64,000 nucleotides of DNA from Lactarius indigo (Eukaryota; Basidiomycota; Agaricomycetes; Russulales; Russulaceae), in assembly GCA_025766275.1 (NCBI GenBank), contig JAFKAC010000053.1:1-64000 (forward strand), in the 5' to 3' direction. The first letter of the stretch is position 1, and each line of letters opens with the position of its first letter. The notes under the pieces are model-generated. The model did not search any database. It was given only the letters and a program-made list of their open reading frames with translations, and was not told the origin of the DNA. The translations under genes and the position numbers were made by a program. Positions 31,370 through 42,711 of this stretch are shown piece after piece.

Positions 31370-34300
31370 ATGTCTGGTTCATCTTCCACTCCTGCTGCTG
31401 GTGCTGGTGCTCCTCCCAGCCCCACCGGTGGCTCTGCAGGAGGCTCACTCCCTCCTCCTTCTGGGTCCACACCCTCCACACGTCTCTCCCAGGCCCACAG
31501 TGCCAACTTTGGCATGCCATCTGGCATCCACCTCACCCAGTTTGATGGCACTGGCTGGAACGAATGGTCTGGGACCATTGAGGCTATCCTCACGCTGCAT
31601 GAGGCTGAAGATGTGTTCACCTTGGACACACCCCCATCTGGCATCACTACCGATGAGTGGGACTCAGTCCAGCGTCGCTCCAAGGCGTACCTCCGCCTTT
31701 ACTTAAAGCCAGATGTCTACTCCCTTGTGGCGGACAATATTGTCTATGCCACTTTCAAGGCGAAGTGGGACAAGCTGAGAGACGTATACGCTGGTGCTTC
31801 GGGCAGCACCACCATCTTTAACTTGTGGATCCAGTTAACGCAAGCCCGCCTCGACGACTCCGCACCCATGACCGCTCAGCTGGCCAAGCTCAATGAGCTA
31901 AGGGTTGCCCTTTCCAACGCGCAGATGGGTGTCTCTGATGTCCAATACTGCCTCATTCTCCTCCACGCGCTGCCGCCCTCTTATGAGGTGTTGGCCTCAA
32001 CCATCCTTGCCAGTGGGGCCCCCTCCGCACTCAAGCATGCTGAAATAATTGCACGCATAGTGTCGGAAGAGGCTCGCCGCGCCAGGCCCTCTGGCTCTTC
32101 CCTCAACAAGGTGGCCCCCGTCAAGTCGACGGGCAAAAAGGGCAAGAAGGACCACTCTGGTCTAACTTGCCACTATTGCAACAAAAAGGGCCACATCAAG
32201 CCTGACTGCAGGAAGAAAAAGAAGGATGAGGCTGACGCAAAGGAGAAGGAAAAGGCAGGCAACAAGGCTGCAAATAGTCACATTCTTGTACCTACCACCG
32301 CCTCCATTAAGGAGGTCGAAGAGCCCGCCATAGACTGGGCTTCTCAATCTATTTCTGTTGCCTTGTATGCTGCCTCGCGTGTGCGTTGGATGATGGACAG
32401 TGGTGCTACACACCACATTACACCACATCGGTCTGACTTCAAGGACTACACCCCAACTAAAGGCACTGTACGCCTGGGTGACAAGTCCACTATAGACCAA
32501 GTGGGTGTCGGGTCTGTCGTCTTTACAACGAGCCAGGGTATCTCTATCACCCTCAGTAATGTGCTACACCTACCACAGGTGAAGACGCGCTTCTTGTCGA
32601 CGCGCGCCCTAGCACAAAAAGGTGCTGAGATTGCCTTTGATAGTGGCTCATTTAAAATATCTATCAATCAAAAGTGTGTGGCCAAAGGCTACCTTGAGGA
32701 CAACCTTTACTGGTTGGACGCAGCCAGCGTCGGCCTCAACGCCCACACAAAATCAAGTGCTGCCACACTTGATATCTGGCATCAACGCATGGGACACATC
32801 TCCCCTGCGGCGCTGAAGGCGCATGGTCCCTCTGCCACTACTGGCATGGACATAGATAGCTCTACCACGGCCCACACAGTCTGCCGTGGATGCGAGATGG
32901 GTAAATCCACTCGCCAACCCTTTTCTGCGTCCTCAAATAAGAGGACAACTCGTCAATTTGAGATCGTGCACAGTGACCTCGCCGGTCCTATGCAGACTCA
33001 GTCCTTGCAAGGCTCGACCTACACTGCCACCTTCATAGATGACCACACTAAGTTCACTGTGGTACACTTCCTTAAGTCGAAGGACCAGTTTGCTAAGTCG
33101 CTGCAGATGTATTTGGCCTGGGGTGAAACCCAGTCTGGCCATAAACTGCGCGCTCTGCACTCTGACCGAGGTGGCGAATACATGTCGAGTGTCACGCAGG
33201 ACATTCTTAAGCAGAAAGGGATAGAGCATCACCTCACGATGCCGGGTTCACCACAGTCCAACGGGAAAGCCGAGCGGTTTAACCGCACCATTATGGATAA
33301 GGCAATGTCCATGCTCCACACAGCTGGCATGTCTAAAGGCTTCTGGGAGCATGCAGTGTGCGCAGCTGTGCACATCTATAACCGCTCTCCAGTCCGTGGG
33401 CTTAAATGGCGCACTCCTTATGAGCTCTGGCACTCTGGCAAAGTGCCCGATGTCTCACATCTTCGCGTCTTTGGATGCAAGGGGTACATGCACGTACCCG
33501 CTGATAAGCGTCGCAAATTGGATGCGAAGGCCATTGAGGTCACGCTTATTGGATTTGAGCCCGAATCTAAGGGCTATAAGCTCTGGGACCGCTCAACCCG
33601 CTCCGTCCGAGTGTCCAGGGATGTGACATTCGACGAGAGTAGCTTCCCGTCCCTCCAGGGTGTTGAGACACACCCCACACCTTCACCACCAGTCGTGCCT
33701 AGCACAACAGTGACTGCCGTGCCTCACCCGCCGGCGTTACCACCAATGCGAGCCCCCTCCCCTGCACACTCCAGTAGTAGTGAGGAGGAGGATGTTGAAA
33801 AGCTCCTAGACCCCCCACAAGTCCAACCACGCCCCACCACTCCACCACCTGCTCTGCCAGCTCTGCCCACCACACCTAAACGTGAGCAGACCGCTCCCAC
33901 TTCACCCCCGCCGCGTCCTAGTGCAACGCGCATTATGCGCCATGTCCCTCCTCCCTCACCAGAAATGCCTGGGGGATTTGAGGATCGTGCACAGCGTAGT
34001 CAGCTGTTGCGCGAAATGGACAATGCACCAAGGCGCAGTGCTCGTGCCCCTGTCCCTAATCCGCGCTACTTCAATGCGGACAATGCGGCATGGCGCGGCA
34101 GGCGTCTGGGGTATGCGGAGTTACTGGCTGCTGCCTTTGTGGGCCGAGACCCTGCAACCTATGCAGAGGCCATGCGGTCTGCAGCTGCAGATGAGTGGAC
34201 TAAGGCGTGTCAGTATGAAATGGACGCCCTAGCTAAGAATGGGACTTGGGAGTTAGTGGATCTCCCGCCTAATCGCAAGGCAGTAAAATCCAAATGGGTC

Positions 34301-35692
34301 TTCAAGCTCAAAGCGGATGGCCGCTACAGAGCTCGCTTGGTGGCTAAGGGATTCACGCAGATCCCTGGCATAGATTTTGATGAAACCTTCTCTCCCGTCG
34401 CACGATTTGAGTCGCTACGTTTGCTTCTGGCGTTGGCCGCGCTGGAGGACTGGCACATCCATCAGATGGATGTTAAGTCTGCTTTTCTCAATGGCGTGCT
34501 TGACGAGGAGATTTACATGGAGCAGCCACAAGGTTTCACTGTCACTGGCTCTGAGACGAAGGTGTGTCGCCTGGTTAAGGCGATCTATGGTCTCAAACAG
34601 GCCTCCCGCGCATGGAACTTGCAATTCCATGGAGTGCTCACTACACTCGGCTTTAAGCGGACGTTTGCTGATGCTGGCATATATGTGATGCCTCAACGGG
34701 AGGGGTATGATCCACTCTTCGTTATTGTCTACGTTGACGACATCACTATACTGGGTCCCTCGCTGAGTGGTATCAAGCGTTTAAAGTCGGACTTGTCTGA
34801 ACGCTATGAGATGACAGATCTCGGGGAGATAGAGTCTTATCTTGGTATGCGCATTGTGCGCGACCGCTCCCTCAGACGCATTGAAATAGATCAGTCTGGC
34901 TATATCAAGGATGTCCTTGAACGCTTTGGCATGTCTGATGCCACACCACACAACACACCCTTGCCCGCTGGTGCTGACGAGCACTTGGTTAAATATACGT
35001 CGCAGGCAACTGCCTCAGATATTTCCCACTACCAGTCCTTAATTGGGAGTCTGCTTTATGTGCAGATTGGCACTAGGCCAGATATCTCTTTCGCTGTGTC
35101 ACGTTTGGCGCAGTATGCAGCGAATCCTTCACCACAACATCTGCGACTTGCGCAGTATGTCCTATCCTACCTAGTGGGAACTATGGATATGCGTATTGTC
35201 TATGATGGCGCCAATGGCGATGGCCTTCATGGCTACACTGATTCCAGTCTGGCTGACCAGACTGATGACCGCCACTCCACCTCTGGTTATGTGTTCTTAC
35301 TAGCTAACGGTGCAATAAGCTGGTCTTCGCGCAAGCAAAAGACTGTTGCCCAAAACACAACGGAAGCAGAATACATGGCCATGACTGACGCGGCTAACCA
35401 GGCTGCGTGGTATCAGAGCTTCCTCACGGAACTCGGGTACGAGGTCGACGACCCCATCCCACTACATGGTGACAATAAGGGTGCCATTGACTTGGCTTTG
35501 AACCCTGTCACTGGGAGACGGTCTAAGCACATTGCCATACGGCATCATGTCATTCGGGAGTACATCGAAAAGGGGACCATCACCCTCATTAGAACTCCTA
35601 CTGTGGATATGGTTGCGGACGGCTTCACAAAGTCACTACCGCGTGTCCTGCTGCAGAAGCACAACGATGACATGGGACTTGTGTGTACTTAG
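31370..35692 (+). CDS. Copia gag-pol polyprotein (1,440 aa)
   Basis: Single frame from ATG 31370 to TAG. Gag carries the zinc knuckle CHYCNKKGHIKPDC near residue 266. The aspartic protease motif WMMDSGATHH is near 342. Integrase comes before RT, as in Copia: zinc-binding WHQRMGHIS near 469 with CRGCEMGKSTRQPF, catalytic acids in HSDLAGP, HSDRGGEY and SPQSNGKAERFNR (about 533-636). RT follows with SKWVFKLKADG, VARFESLRLLLALA, QMDVKSAFLNG and YVDDITILG near 1120. RNase H has YTDSSLADQTDDRHSTSGY, WSSRKQKTVAQNTTEAEY and HGDNKGAIDLA near the end. All catalytic residues I checked are present. Gag and Pol share one frame, so their ratio must be set by processing or another route, not by frameshifting. 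Confidence 0.97.
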   Translation: MSGSSSTPAAGAGAPPSPTGGSAGGSLPPPSGSTPSTRLSQAHSANFGMPSGIHLTQFDGTGWNEWSGTIEAILTLHEAEDVFTLDTPPSGITTDEWDSVQRRSKAYLRLYLKPDVYSLVADNIVYATFKAKWDKLRDVYAGASGSTTIFNLWIQLTQARLDDSAPMTAQLAKLNELRVALSNAQMGVSDVQYCLILLHALPPSYEVLASTILASGAPSALKHAEIIARIVSEEARRARPSGSSLNKVAPVKSTGKKGKKDHSGLTCHYCNKKGHIKPDCRKKKKDEADAKEKEKAGNKAANSHILVPTTASIKEVEEPAIDWASQSISVALYAASRVRWMMDSGATHHITPHRSDFKDYTPTKGTVRLGDKSTIDQVGVGSVVFTTSQGISITLSNVLHLPQVKTRFLSTRALAQKGAEIAFDSGSFKISINQKCVAKGYLEDNLYWLDAASVGLNAHTKSSAATLDIWHQRMGHISPAALKAHGPSATTGMDIDSSTTAHTVCRGCEMGKSTRQPFSASSNKRTTRQFEIVHSDLAGPMQTQSLQGSTYTATFIDDHTKFTVVHFLKSKDQFAKSLQMYLAWGETQSGHKLRALHSDRGGEYMSSVTQDILKQKGIEHHLTMPGSPQSNGKAERFNRTIMDKAMSMLHTAGMSKGFWEHAVCAAVHIYNRSPVRGLKWRTPYELWHSGKVPDVSHLRVFGCKGYMHVPADKRRKLDAKAIEVTLIGFEPESKGYKLWDRSTRSVRVSRDVTFDESSFPSLQGVETHPTPSPPVVPSTTVTAVPHPPALPPMRAPSPAHSSSSEEEDVEKLLDPPQVQPRPTTPPPALPALPTTPKREQTAPTSPPPRPSATRIMRHVPPPSPEMPGGFEDRAQRSQLLREMDNAPRRSARAPVPNPRYFNADNAAWRGRRLGYAELLAAAFVGRDPATYAEAMRSAAADEWTKACQYEMDALAKNGTWELVDLPPNRKAVKSKWVFKLKADGRYRARLVAKGFTQIPGIDFDETFSPVARFESLRLLLALAALEDWHIHQMDVKSAFLNGVLDEEIYMEQPQGFTVTGSETKVCRLVKAIYGLKQASRAWNLQFHGVLTTLGFKRTFADAGIYVMPQREGYDPLFVIVYVDDITILGPSLSGIKRLKSDLSERYEMTDLGEIESYLGMRIVRDRSLRRIEIDQSGYIKDVLERFGMSDATPHNTPLPAGADEHLVKYTSQATASDISHYQSLIGSLLYVQIGTRPDISFAVSRLAQYAANPSPQHLRLAQYVLSYLVGTMDMRIVYDGANGDGLHGYTDSSLADQTDDRHSTSGYVFLLANGAISWSSRKQKTVAQNTTEAEYMAMTDAANQAAWYQSFLTELGYEVDDPIPLHGDNKGAIDLALNPVTGRRSKHIAIRHHVIREYIEKGTITLIRTPTVDMVADGFTKSLPRVLLQKHNDDMGLVCT

Positions 35693-35700
35693 ATTGTAGA

Positions 35701-35711
35701 TCACGGGGAGA
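35701..35711 (+). promoter_or_regulatory. Copia polypurine tract
   Basis: The purine-rich CGGGGAGA directly precedes the 3' LTR, the usual plus-strand primer position. Confidence 0.6.
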
Positions 35712-36324
35712 TGTTGATAAGTGACCCTTGCGCACTTAGCGGCTCGTACGGACCGGACTTGCAGCATGGACTGCTTTAGATTAGATATAAAGGACCTGTA
35801 GATTAGATACTGTTTTGATCTGTACAATCTATTACTTATCATTGCGTCACCTATGACATCATGTACTATGACATCATGCGGACTCCTCTGGACTTGTCAT
35901 TGTACTACGTCTTTGTTCTTCCTTTAGATATATCTTTATTGTGATGCCATTATGATATCATCTTAGTCTGGACGCTTCTTGTTCTATACGCCTTGTTCTC
36001 CATATGCACACTCCTTTGTCCTGTTGTAGAACAATGCGCTCCTTGTATTCTGTGACCTATAGTTACTTTCCTTGTACTAGTGTCACGCCTCTGTACAGTA
36101 TAAGTAGACTGCTTGTACGCCCTGGTCCACATCAGTTCTCTCACTGCTGTGTGCCAGGTATGTCTTCTCCTCTGTAATACCATCATCAGTTCTCTCACTG
36201 CTGTGTGCCAGACACCTCTGCTTCACTCTGCTAGACTCCTGTTGCTGCTTTCCAGCCACCTTGACATATCTCACCACAGTCTTCTTGTCACTGTGAGTAT
36301 GTCCCTCTTGTGTGCTGTTCATCA
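35712..36324 (+). repeat. Copia 3' LTR (613 bp)
   Basis: Same length and, as far as I can read, same sequence as 29975-30587. Followed by the TSD GTTGT. Confidence 0.96.
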
Positions 36325-36329
36325 GTTGT

Positions 36330-39300
36330 TGGATCGGGGAATCTGGTGACGACGTTGATCCATTCTTGTGCGGTGATGGGCCCCTCTTGTGGTGCAAGAG
36401 GTGCCCATGGTGTGAGCTGAGTGCTTGGTACTTCGGTGTCGTCATCCTCAGCCAGGAGGGCGCAGGCGTCCTCCGTGAGGGAGTCGAGGAGCTGTGCTTG
36501 TGTGACATGTCACAGCGGGGAAGTAGGCATAAGATGAGTGGTGGTAGCAGTTCGAAGGAGAAGGGGATAACTTCCTTCAGTCCTTACGCTGCTCGTTTTA
36601 ACTGTCTTCACGTGCGTCTGTGCTTCCTGATAAAGACAAAGTGCATCCAGTGCGAAAATGTCGTCCCTGTTGACCCACTGGTTCTCCGAGTCCGGGTACC
36701 CCTTCCATTTCACGAGGTACTGAAGGCGTCTTCCTCTGCCGAAGTGCCGGGAGTCCAGAATGGCCTCGACTTCGTATTCTTCTTCTCCATTGATCAGTTC
36801 GGGCGGTGGTTGCGTGAAATTTTCCCCATGTAAGGGAGTTTGTTTGTACGGGGTGAGAAGATCGATGTGGAACACTGGATGTATGCTCCACTGCGTGGGA
36901 AGTTCCAATCAATAATTATAGGGTGACATCACCTGGATTACTCTGAAAGGTCTGTGGCGTTGCGCCGCTAGTTTTGCCGTGGGTTGATTGGTCCAAAGGT
37001 GCTTTCCTTCTAGCCACACGAGGTCGTTGACGTGGAACTTGGGCGTATCTTTGTTGCGTACCCATGCTTCCTGTGCCTTTCTTATGAGGCGTTGGGCATT
37101 GTCTCTTGCCTCCTTCAGCTGTGTCAGTCATGTGGTTACTTGGGGAATAGGAGAGGGCTTATTGGTCCAATCAGCTTGCGGGTCGTATCCCATCAGAAGC
37201 TGAAATGGCGATTCTTTCGTGTGCTCATGGGGCCAATTGTTATGCGCAAATTCAGCGATTGGCAGATAGGTAACCCAGTTATCTTGCCGTTCGTTTACCC
37301 AGAAGCGTAAGTACTGCTCCAGCCATTGATTAGTTCTTTCTGACTGTCCATTGGTGCGTGGATGGTAGGCCGTAGATATATTTTGCTGGACTCCCAGAAT
37401 TTGGCATACTTCCCTTGTGAACTTGGACATGAATCGCAGGTCTCGGTCGCTAATGATTTTGCACGGCAGCCTGAAGTGTTTAAAGATGTGGCTAACGTAC
37501 AGTGCTGCGGTTTCCTCCGCTGTTATCTCCTCTTGGCATGGTATGAACACCGAGGCCTTGCTGCAGTCGTGGTCTGTGACGGTAAGGATGCTGTCACACT
37601 CTTTTGATACCGGCAATTTGGTGATGAAGTCCACTGCTACCATTTGGAAGGGAGTCGCGTCGAGTATTGGTGTGATGGGGTGTAAGGCCGCTCGTATGGG
37701 GTGCGTGTTGACTTTATTTCGCTGGCACTCGGCGCATCCTTGGACGTACTCGTAGACATCCCTTCGTAGTCGCGGCCACCAGTAGTGTCTTTCCAGGATC
37801 CATTGCGTCCTCGCGATCCCGGGGTGTCCGTGTATTGGTAAGTCGTGGTGGTCGTGGATCAGTACACGATGCGTCGATGCTGGTCCGGTTATTACGAACC
37901 TGCCATCCTTGTACCACTCCCCTTGTATCTTCTTTAATTGGTGGGGGTCTACCCACACCTTGATCACTTCTTCGTCTTGCTGATGCCGTGGCTGTAGCAG
38001 GTTCGGGTTGAGGGTGAGCGTTCTTGCCATGTTAAGGGTCCTGACGAAGACTTCAGGTGGTAATACCATGACCTCGCTGTTGTCTTCTATCCCTTGGTCG
38101 TAGTCAGGTCGTCGCGACAATGCGTCGGCTCTTCCATTGTTCTTCCCCTTGATATGGTGAATCTCAAAGTCGTACTCGGAGAGTTCAAGTACTTCCCTGG
38201 CGACTCGCCTGCTGATCTTCTGTGGCGACTTCCAATATTGTAAGTTTAGGTGGTCTGAATAAATCTTGATTTTGTGTGGGGCTCCCGCAAGCAGTGGTCT
38301 CCAGTTCCGCAAGGCCTTGACTATCGCGAGTAATTCTAAGTTGTAGATGTCGTAATTTCGCTCTGCTTCGGAGAGCGTCACGGAGTAGTAGCCTATGGGG
38401 TGTCGTTTTCCGTCAGCTTTCTTTTGTAGTAGTACGGCTCCCACCGCGTAGCCTGAGGCGTCAACCTCTAATTCGAACAGGTCTTGGAGTACAGGGTGTG
38501 CTAACACCGGCTCTTCCGTTACAAGGCGTTTTAGTGTGTTGAATGCCTTGTCCTCTTCCTCTGTCCATCGCCATTCCTTGTCCTTTCGTGTTAATTTGGT
38601 GAGTGGTTTGGCATGGGTTGCGAAGCCACGGATGAAAAGTCTGTAAAAGTTGCAGAAGCCTAGGAAGGATCTGACGTCTTTGACCTTCGTCGGCGTTGGC
38701 CAGTCTTTGATTCCTTGAACTTTTACGGGGTCCATTCGGGTCACCCCCCTCTCAAGGATTACCCCCAGGTAATCCATACGTGGCTGATGGAACAGGCACT
38801 TTTCAAGTTTGAAGTAGAGATCGTGTTCCTGCGCGACCCGCAAAATGTCACGTACGGCGGCGACATGAGCTGCTAAGTCATGGTCAAAGTGAGTGGTGAT
38901 CCCAATATCATCCATATAGACATGTATCGTGGTGCCCAAATGCTCATGCTTTGCGATGGTATCACGGTAGATGTGGTTCATCATGGCTTGGAAGGTGGCA
39001 GGAGAGTTGGTAAGGCCAAAGAACATGACTGTCGGTTCAAAAAGGCCGAATTTTGTCTTGAACGCCGCCTTCTCTTGGTCGCCGTCGCGGATCTGTACGT
39101 TGTTGTAACCCCAACAAATGTCGAGTTTTGTGTAGATGTCGGCGTTACTGAGGTCGAGAATGAGGTCCTGGATGAGGGGTAGCAGATATTGATTGCGGAT
39201 AGTGTGTGAATTGATCACCCAGTAGTCCTGGACAGGTCGCAATTTCCCGACCTTCTTTTTAATGAAGAAAAAGGAGGACGCGTACAGGGAAATGGAAGGG

Positions 39301-40127
39301 CGCAAATAACCCTGCTTCAGTTTTTCTTCTAGGAACGCCTTGAGTTCGCCTTCTTCTTTTTGTGTCATGGGGTATACTTTGCAGTCTATGGTGGCCGGCG
39401 CGGACGGCTTGAAGTCGATAGCGTGATCCCACGGCCTTGCTGGGGGGAAGCGGTGCGAGGCTTGCTCATTGAACAGCTTGCTAAACATTGTGTACTCAGA
39501 GGGGAGTACGACCGCCGTTTGTTGTTGCTTTGCTTGTATGGCCAGCTCCATCGAGGTGGTGGCTCTAGCGAAAGTTTCTTCTTCTAGCTCCCGTACGATG
39601 TCTTCCTTTTCGGCTACAATTAACGCTCAAATAGCGGTTGAGGAGAGTAAGTCTTCAGTAGTGGCCAGTACTACCAGTTGCATGTCAGGGTGCATCGTTG
39701 CCGTAGCCCAGCTAATGGTAGGTTCGAAGGCGCTCAGCCATGGATATCCCAGCACCATGTCTTCGCTTCCGAGATCAGTGACCAGGAAGGTCATTTTCTT
39801 TATCTGTCCTCGTGTTTGTACTTCTAGGTTAACATAATGAGTGATTAACCCAGCTTTGTTTTCCGTATTGTCTATGTTCCATATCTTGCGGGGCGTGTCT
39901 AGTTGTTGTACTGGGACGCCAGCCCAGTCTGCCAGACTTGGTCGGATAAAGTTGTCGGTCACACCAGAGTCGACCAACGCGTTGGTTTCAGTCGTTTGGT
40001 AATTCGTACGGACGGTCACTGGAATTCGCATAGATCGATAGCGTGTTGTCACAATTACAGAATTACATTGTAAAGCCCTCACCCAGACTGACAGGTTCAG
40101 GCATCCCGAAAACCCTCTTTTCCCCAC
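36330..40127 (-). pseudogene. pol: Element B pol, protease through chromodomain
   Basis: Starts MGKRGFSGCLNLSVW at 40127. Protease reads LVDSGVTDNF, RT keeps YMDDIGI near 38910, RNase H has LEVDASGYAVGAVLL, integrase has HYWWPRLRRDVYEYVQGC, VAVDFITKLP and HPRTNGQSERTNQ, and the chromodomain reads QYLVKWKGYPDSENQWV near 36700. Stops at 39627-39629, 37128-37130 and 36909-36911 are TGA where F has CGA. Several Arg-to-Trp/Cys changes (DICWGYNN, QDYWVINS) fit the same C-to-T pattern. Inactive. Confidence 0.92.
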
Positions 40128-42157
40128 AAATCTTGAAGTATGAGGTCCTTCACCTCATCCATACTGTTGGCTACTTGGGTAAGCCACTCCTTTGCCTGCT
40201 CTCCGGCGGTTTTTGTGGTGATGGCTGCGTTGATTTGTGGCGTGGGTGTGGCGCTGACCGGGGGTGACGCGTAACCAGGTAGAGATGGCTCGTATTGTGA
40301 TACTGGCCCTTGAGGGTACCACACGGTTTCGGTCATTCTGCTGCTAGAAGGGGAGCTTTGCCACTGTCTTTGGGATCGCGGATGTGGACAATTTCGTGAG
40401 AGGTGTCCCGGTGCATTACAGTTATAGCAAAGGACATTCCTTAGGTCTCTTTGGGATCCCCCTCGTCCTTGTCCTCGAGCTCCGGGTCCTCCTCTTGGCA
40501 GGAATGGAGGAGGTGGGGACCATGTATGGGGTAGTTTGTTGAAGTCGATGTCCTCCGACCCTGCGAGTCTCACCTTGGCACGGTCTGCGGACGTGTCCAT
40601 TGCCCACGGGTTAGTTTGTGGTAGGTTCTGCAGAAGTGTCCATCCTGCGTTGCTGCTCTGCTTCTTTGGTGGTGTGGACGTGTTCTTGTATTCGTTGAGC
40701 CTCGCTTTGAGGTGTATGTAGTTCTTCTGCCGCTTGAGGACGGCCCTCTTCCAGTCGTCAAACATAATTGGGTCATCGAACTGGAATGCGTTTTTGAACA
40801 GTTCCTTGGGCAAACCTGACGTAAACAAGTCGATGGTTTGTGGTTCGTTGAGACGGTAGTGAGCCTTCCACGCAAGCTGTTCGAAATCGTTGACGTACTT
40901 GTCCATGTCTTCTCCTATCATTTTAAACCCTTTCCTTAGTATTGCTTGCACTTGTTCTCGTTCCAGCGTGTTCTCAGATCGCTGGCTGAAGCTGTCGGCT
41001 ATGGCCTCCCATAGTTCTCAAGTGTAGGGGCTGATCCCCCGTTGTATTTGTCGGTTGAGCCAGTTCAGGAAGGACAGGACCCATTCGCTGACTGCTCCTC
41101 CTTTGATGTAGGACAAGAATAGGAGGCACCTCCTATAGTTGTTTCGCATAATGGGGGCATCTAGGTTCATGCCCCAGTAGACGTGCCACTGTGTTAGAAA
41201 TTGGTCCACTTTAAGTCTGTCTCTGTCAAAAATGGAGGGTGGCTCACCGGTAAGTTTTTCGTTGTGGTGTCCCCCTCCTCCAGCATCTCCTCCGCCTCCT
41301 CCACCTCCACCTCCCCCACCACCTCCTCCTCCAGGCGGTCCTACAGGAGGTCCTCGTGGTGGTTCAGTTCTTCGTATGTCAAAGGGGATTCCCCCGTTGG
41401 GTGGTGGTGGCGGATCTCCACTGGGCCCGCCCATTCCGGGTGGTAGCTCTAGTGCAAGAGGTCTTCCTGATGGTGGGTCTCCTCTATCGGACCCTATGGC
41501 TCGAAATATTGCGGCATCATCTGCTGTCATTCGTCGTCCGGTCGTCGGATCGATAGGCATGAGTATTTCTCTTGCCTCCTCTCGTATTGCGCGCAATTCT
41601 TCAAGCGTGACTTCTTCCATCGCTTGTGTCATTGTTGCCATGATAGCTGGCGATCGTATGTGAATAGGTTCTGGCTCAGTGATATGGGCGGACTCAGCTT
41701 GTTCGATGAGCAATTCTTGTATTGCTCCTCCACTGCTCTCGGTTTGGTCTGGTTGGCGTCCGTCTTCCTCCTCGTTTTGGCTGAGGTCCGTTTCTTCTGA
41801 TACGGCTTCTCCGGTTGTATGTTCTTGCAACTGTCCGTCAATAGGCCCCCAGTCTGCTCTGCTATTGAGTTCTCTTGCGTCGATGTCGCACTGATATCTC
41901 GGTCCCGCTGGTCGTATGACGTCCCACTGAGAGTCTATGGGGTTCCACATAACTTCCACCCAGCACAAGTGGTTGAAATTGAACTCAACTGGTCGGAACC
42001 TGGTAGGTCCATTGAACTCTACAAAATATCCTGTTTCTTCCTGTCTTTCCCTCCAATTGGCTGCTTGTAGAAAGTGTGTGGGGACGTTACGTTCTCCTCT
42101 TCTTGGGAGCGAGTAAGGATGGAAGTTCGTCCACTGATCTCTTGTTGTTACAGCCAC
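40097..42157 (-). pseudogene. gag: Element B gag
   Basis: Begins at a GTG (42155-42157) a few bases inside the primer site: VAVTTRDQWTNFHPYSLPRR. A poly-Gly linker, Gag core and zinc knuckle CYNCNAPGHLSRNC follow. One TGA at 41018-41020 (E has CGA) splits it. Ends LWGKEGFRDA at 40097, overlapping pol at the GGGTTTT heptamer (40109-40115). Confidence 0.9.
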
Positions 42158-42175
42158 GATGTATCTTGGTCTTAA

Positions 42176-42706
42176 TGTAATGCCGTCACGATGTTAGCTC
42201 GACTTGAGCACAAATGGCAATAACAACTTAGCGATAATCCTGGCTTGAAGACTCGAAGGTCCAAGTCCTTGCCTTAGTGAATACGCGAAGGTACACTGGC
42301 AAGCTTTACGTTGTCTTAGTCATGAACGAAGTCGGACTCTCTTAGAGGATTCGAGGCGAGATAGAAAGTGGAAGAGAATGAGAATGAAAGAGAACGCAAG
42401 TGACGATTCAAGAAGACCAAGATGGCGTATCTTGGTCTTCACGAGACACTATAAATACAAGTCGAGCAGGCTTTGAAGCGCTGCTATGAATCATCGTAAA
42501 GTAGCGTCCAACGTATCGCGTAAGTATCTCAAACCCTAGTACTACTAGTACTAGTATCAGTGGCGTCCGTTCTCAGTCAGCTATCAGTACCGTATCTCCT
42601 ATCGTGCTACCGTATCACCGCGCTATCGTAGGTAAGTCCGCAACTAATATACCTTACCGCCATAGTTGCAACTGGTACAGTAAGGGTCCGCATTCGAAAC
42701 GTAACA
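42176..42706 (-). repeat. Element B 5' LTR (531 bp)
   Basis: Its primer site lies just inside at 42163-42173 (minus-strand AAGACCAAGAT). The LTR holds the matching hairpin and a TATAAATA-like box. TSD AGAAG follows. Confidence 0.95.
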
Positions 42707-42711
42707 AGAAG

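Larger units (their letters stand above)
29975..36324 (+). mobile_element. Complete Ty1/Copia retrotransposon (6,350 bp)
   Basis: Two 613-bp LTRs that I could not distinguish by eye, a perfect TSD GTTGT at 29970-29974 and 36325-36329, and one uninterrupted gag-pol frame. Inserted in element B. LTR identity and an intact frame mark it as one of the youngest insertions and the best candidate for an active element in the window. Confidence 0.97.
27859..42706 (-). mobile_element. Element B: Gyp2 chromovirus carrying Copia insertions
   Basis: 531-bp LTRs at both ends and a perfect TSD AGAAG at 27854-27858 and 42707-42711, inside the A RT. With the Copia element, the solo Copia LTR and their TSD copies removed, it measures 7,885 bp. 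The LTRs differ at several positions, mostly transitions. Internal order on the minus strand: gag 42157-40097, pol 40127 down to 28419. Confidence 0.95.

Noticed and set aside
41201..41663. Plus-strand Pro/Ser-rich frames opposite the B gag linker
   Set aside because: Reverse complement of the poly-Gly/Pro linker of Gag; no independent support.
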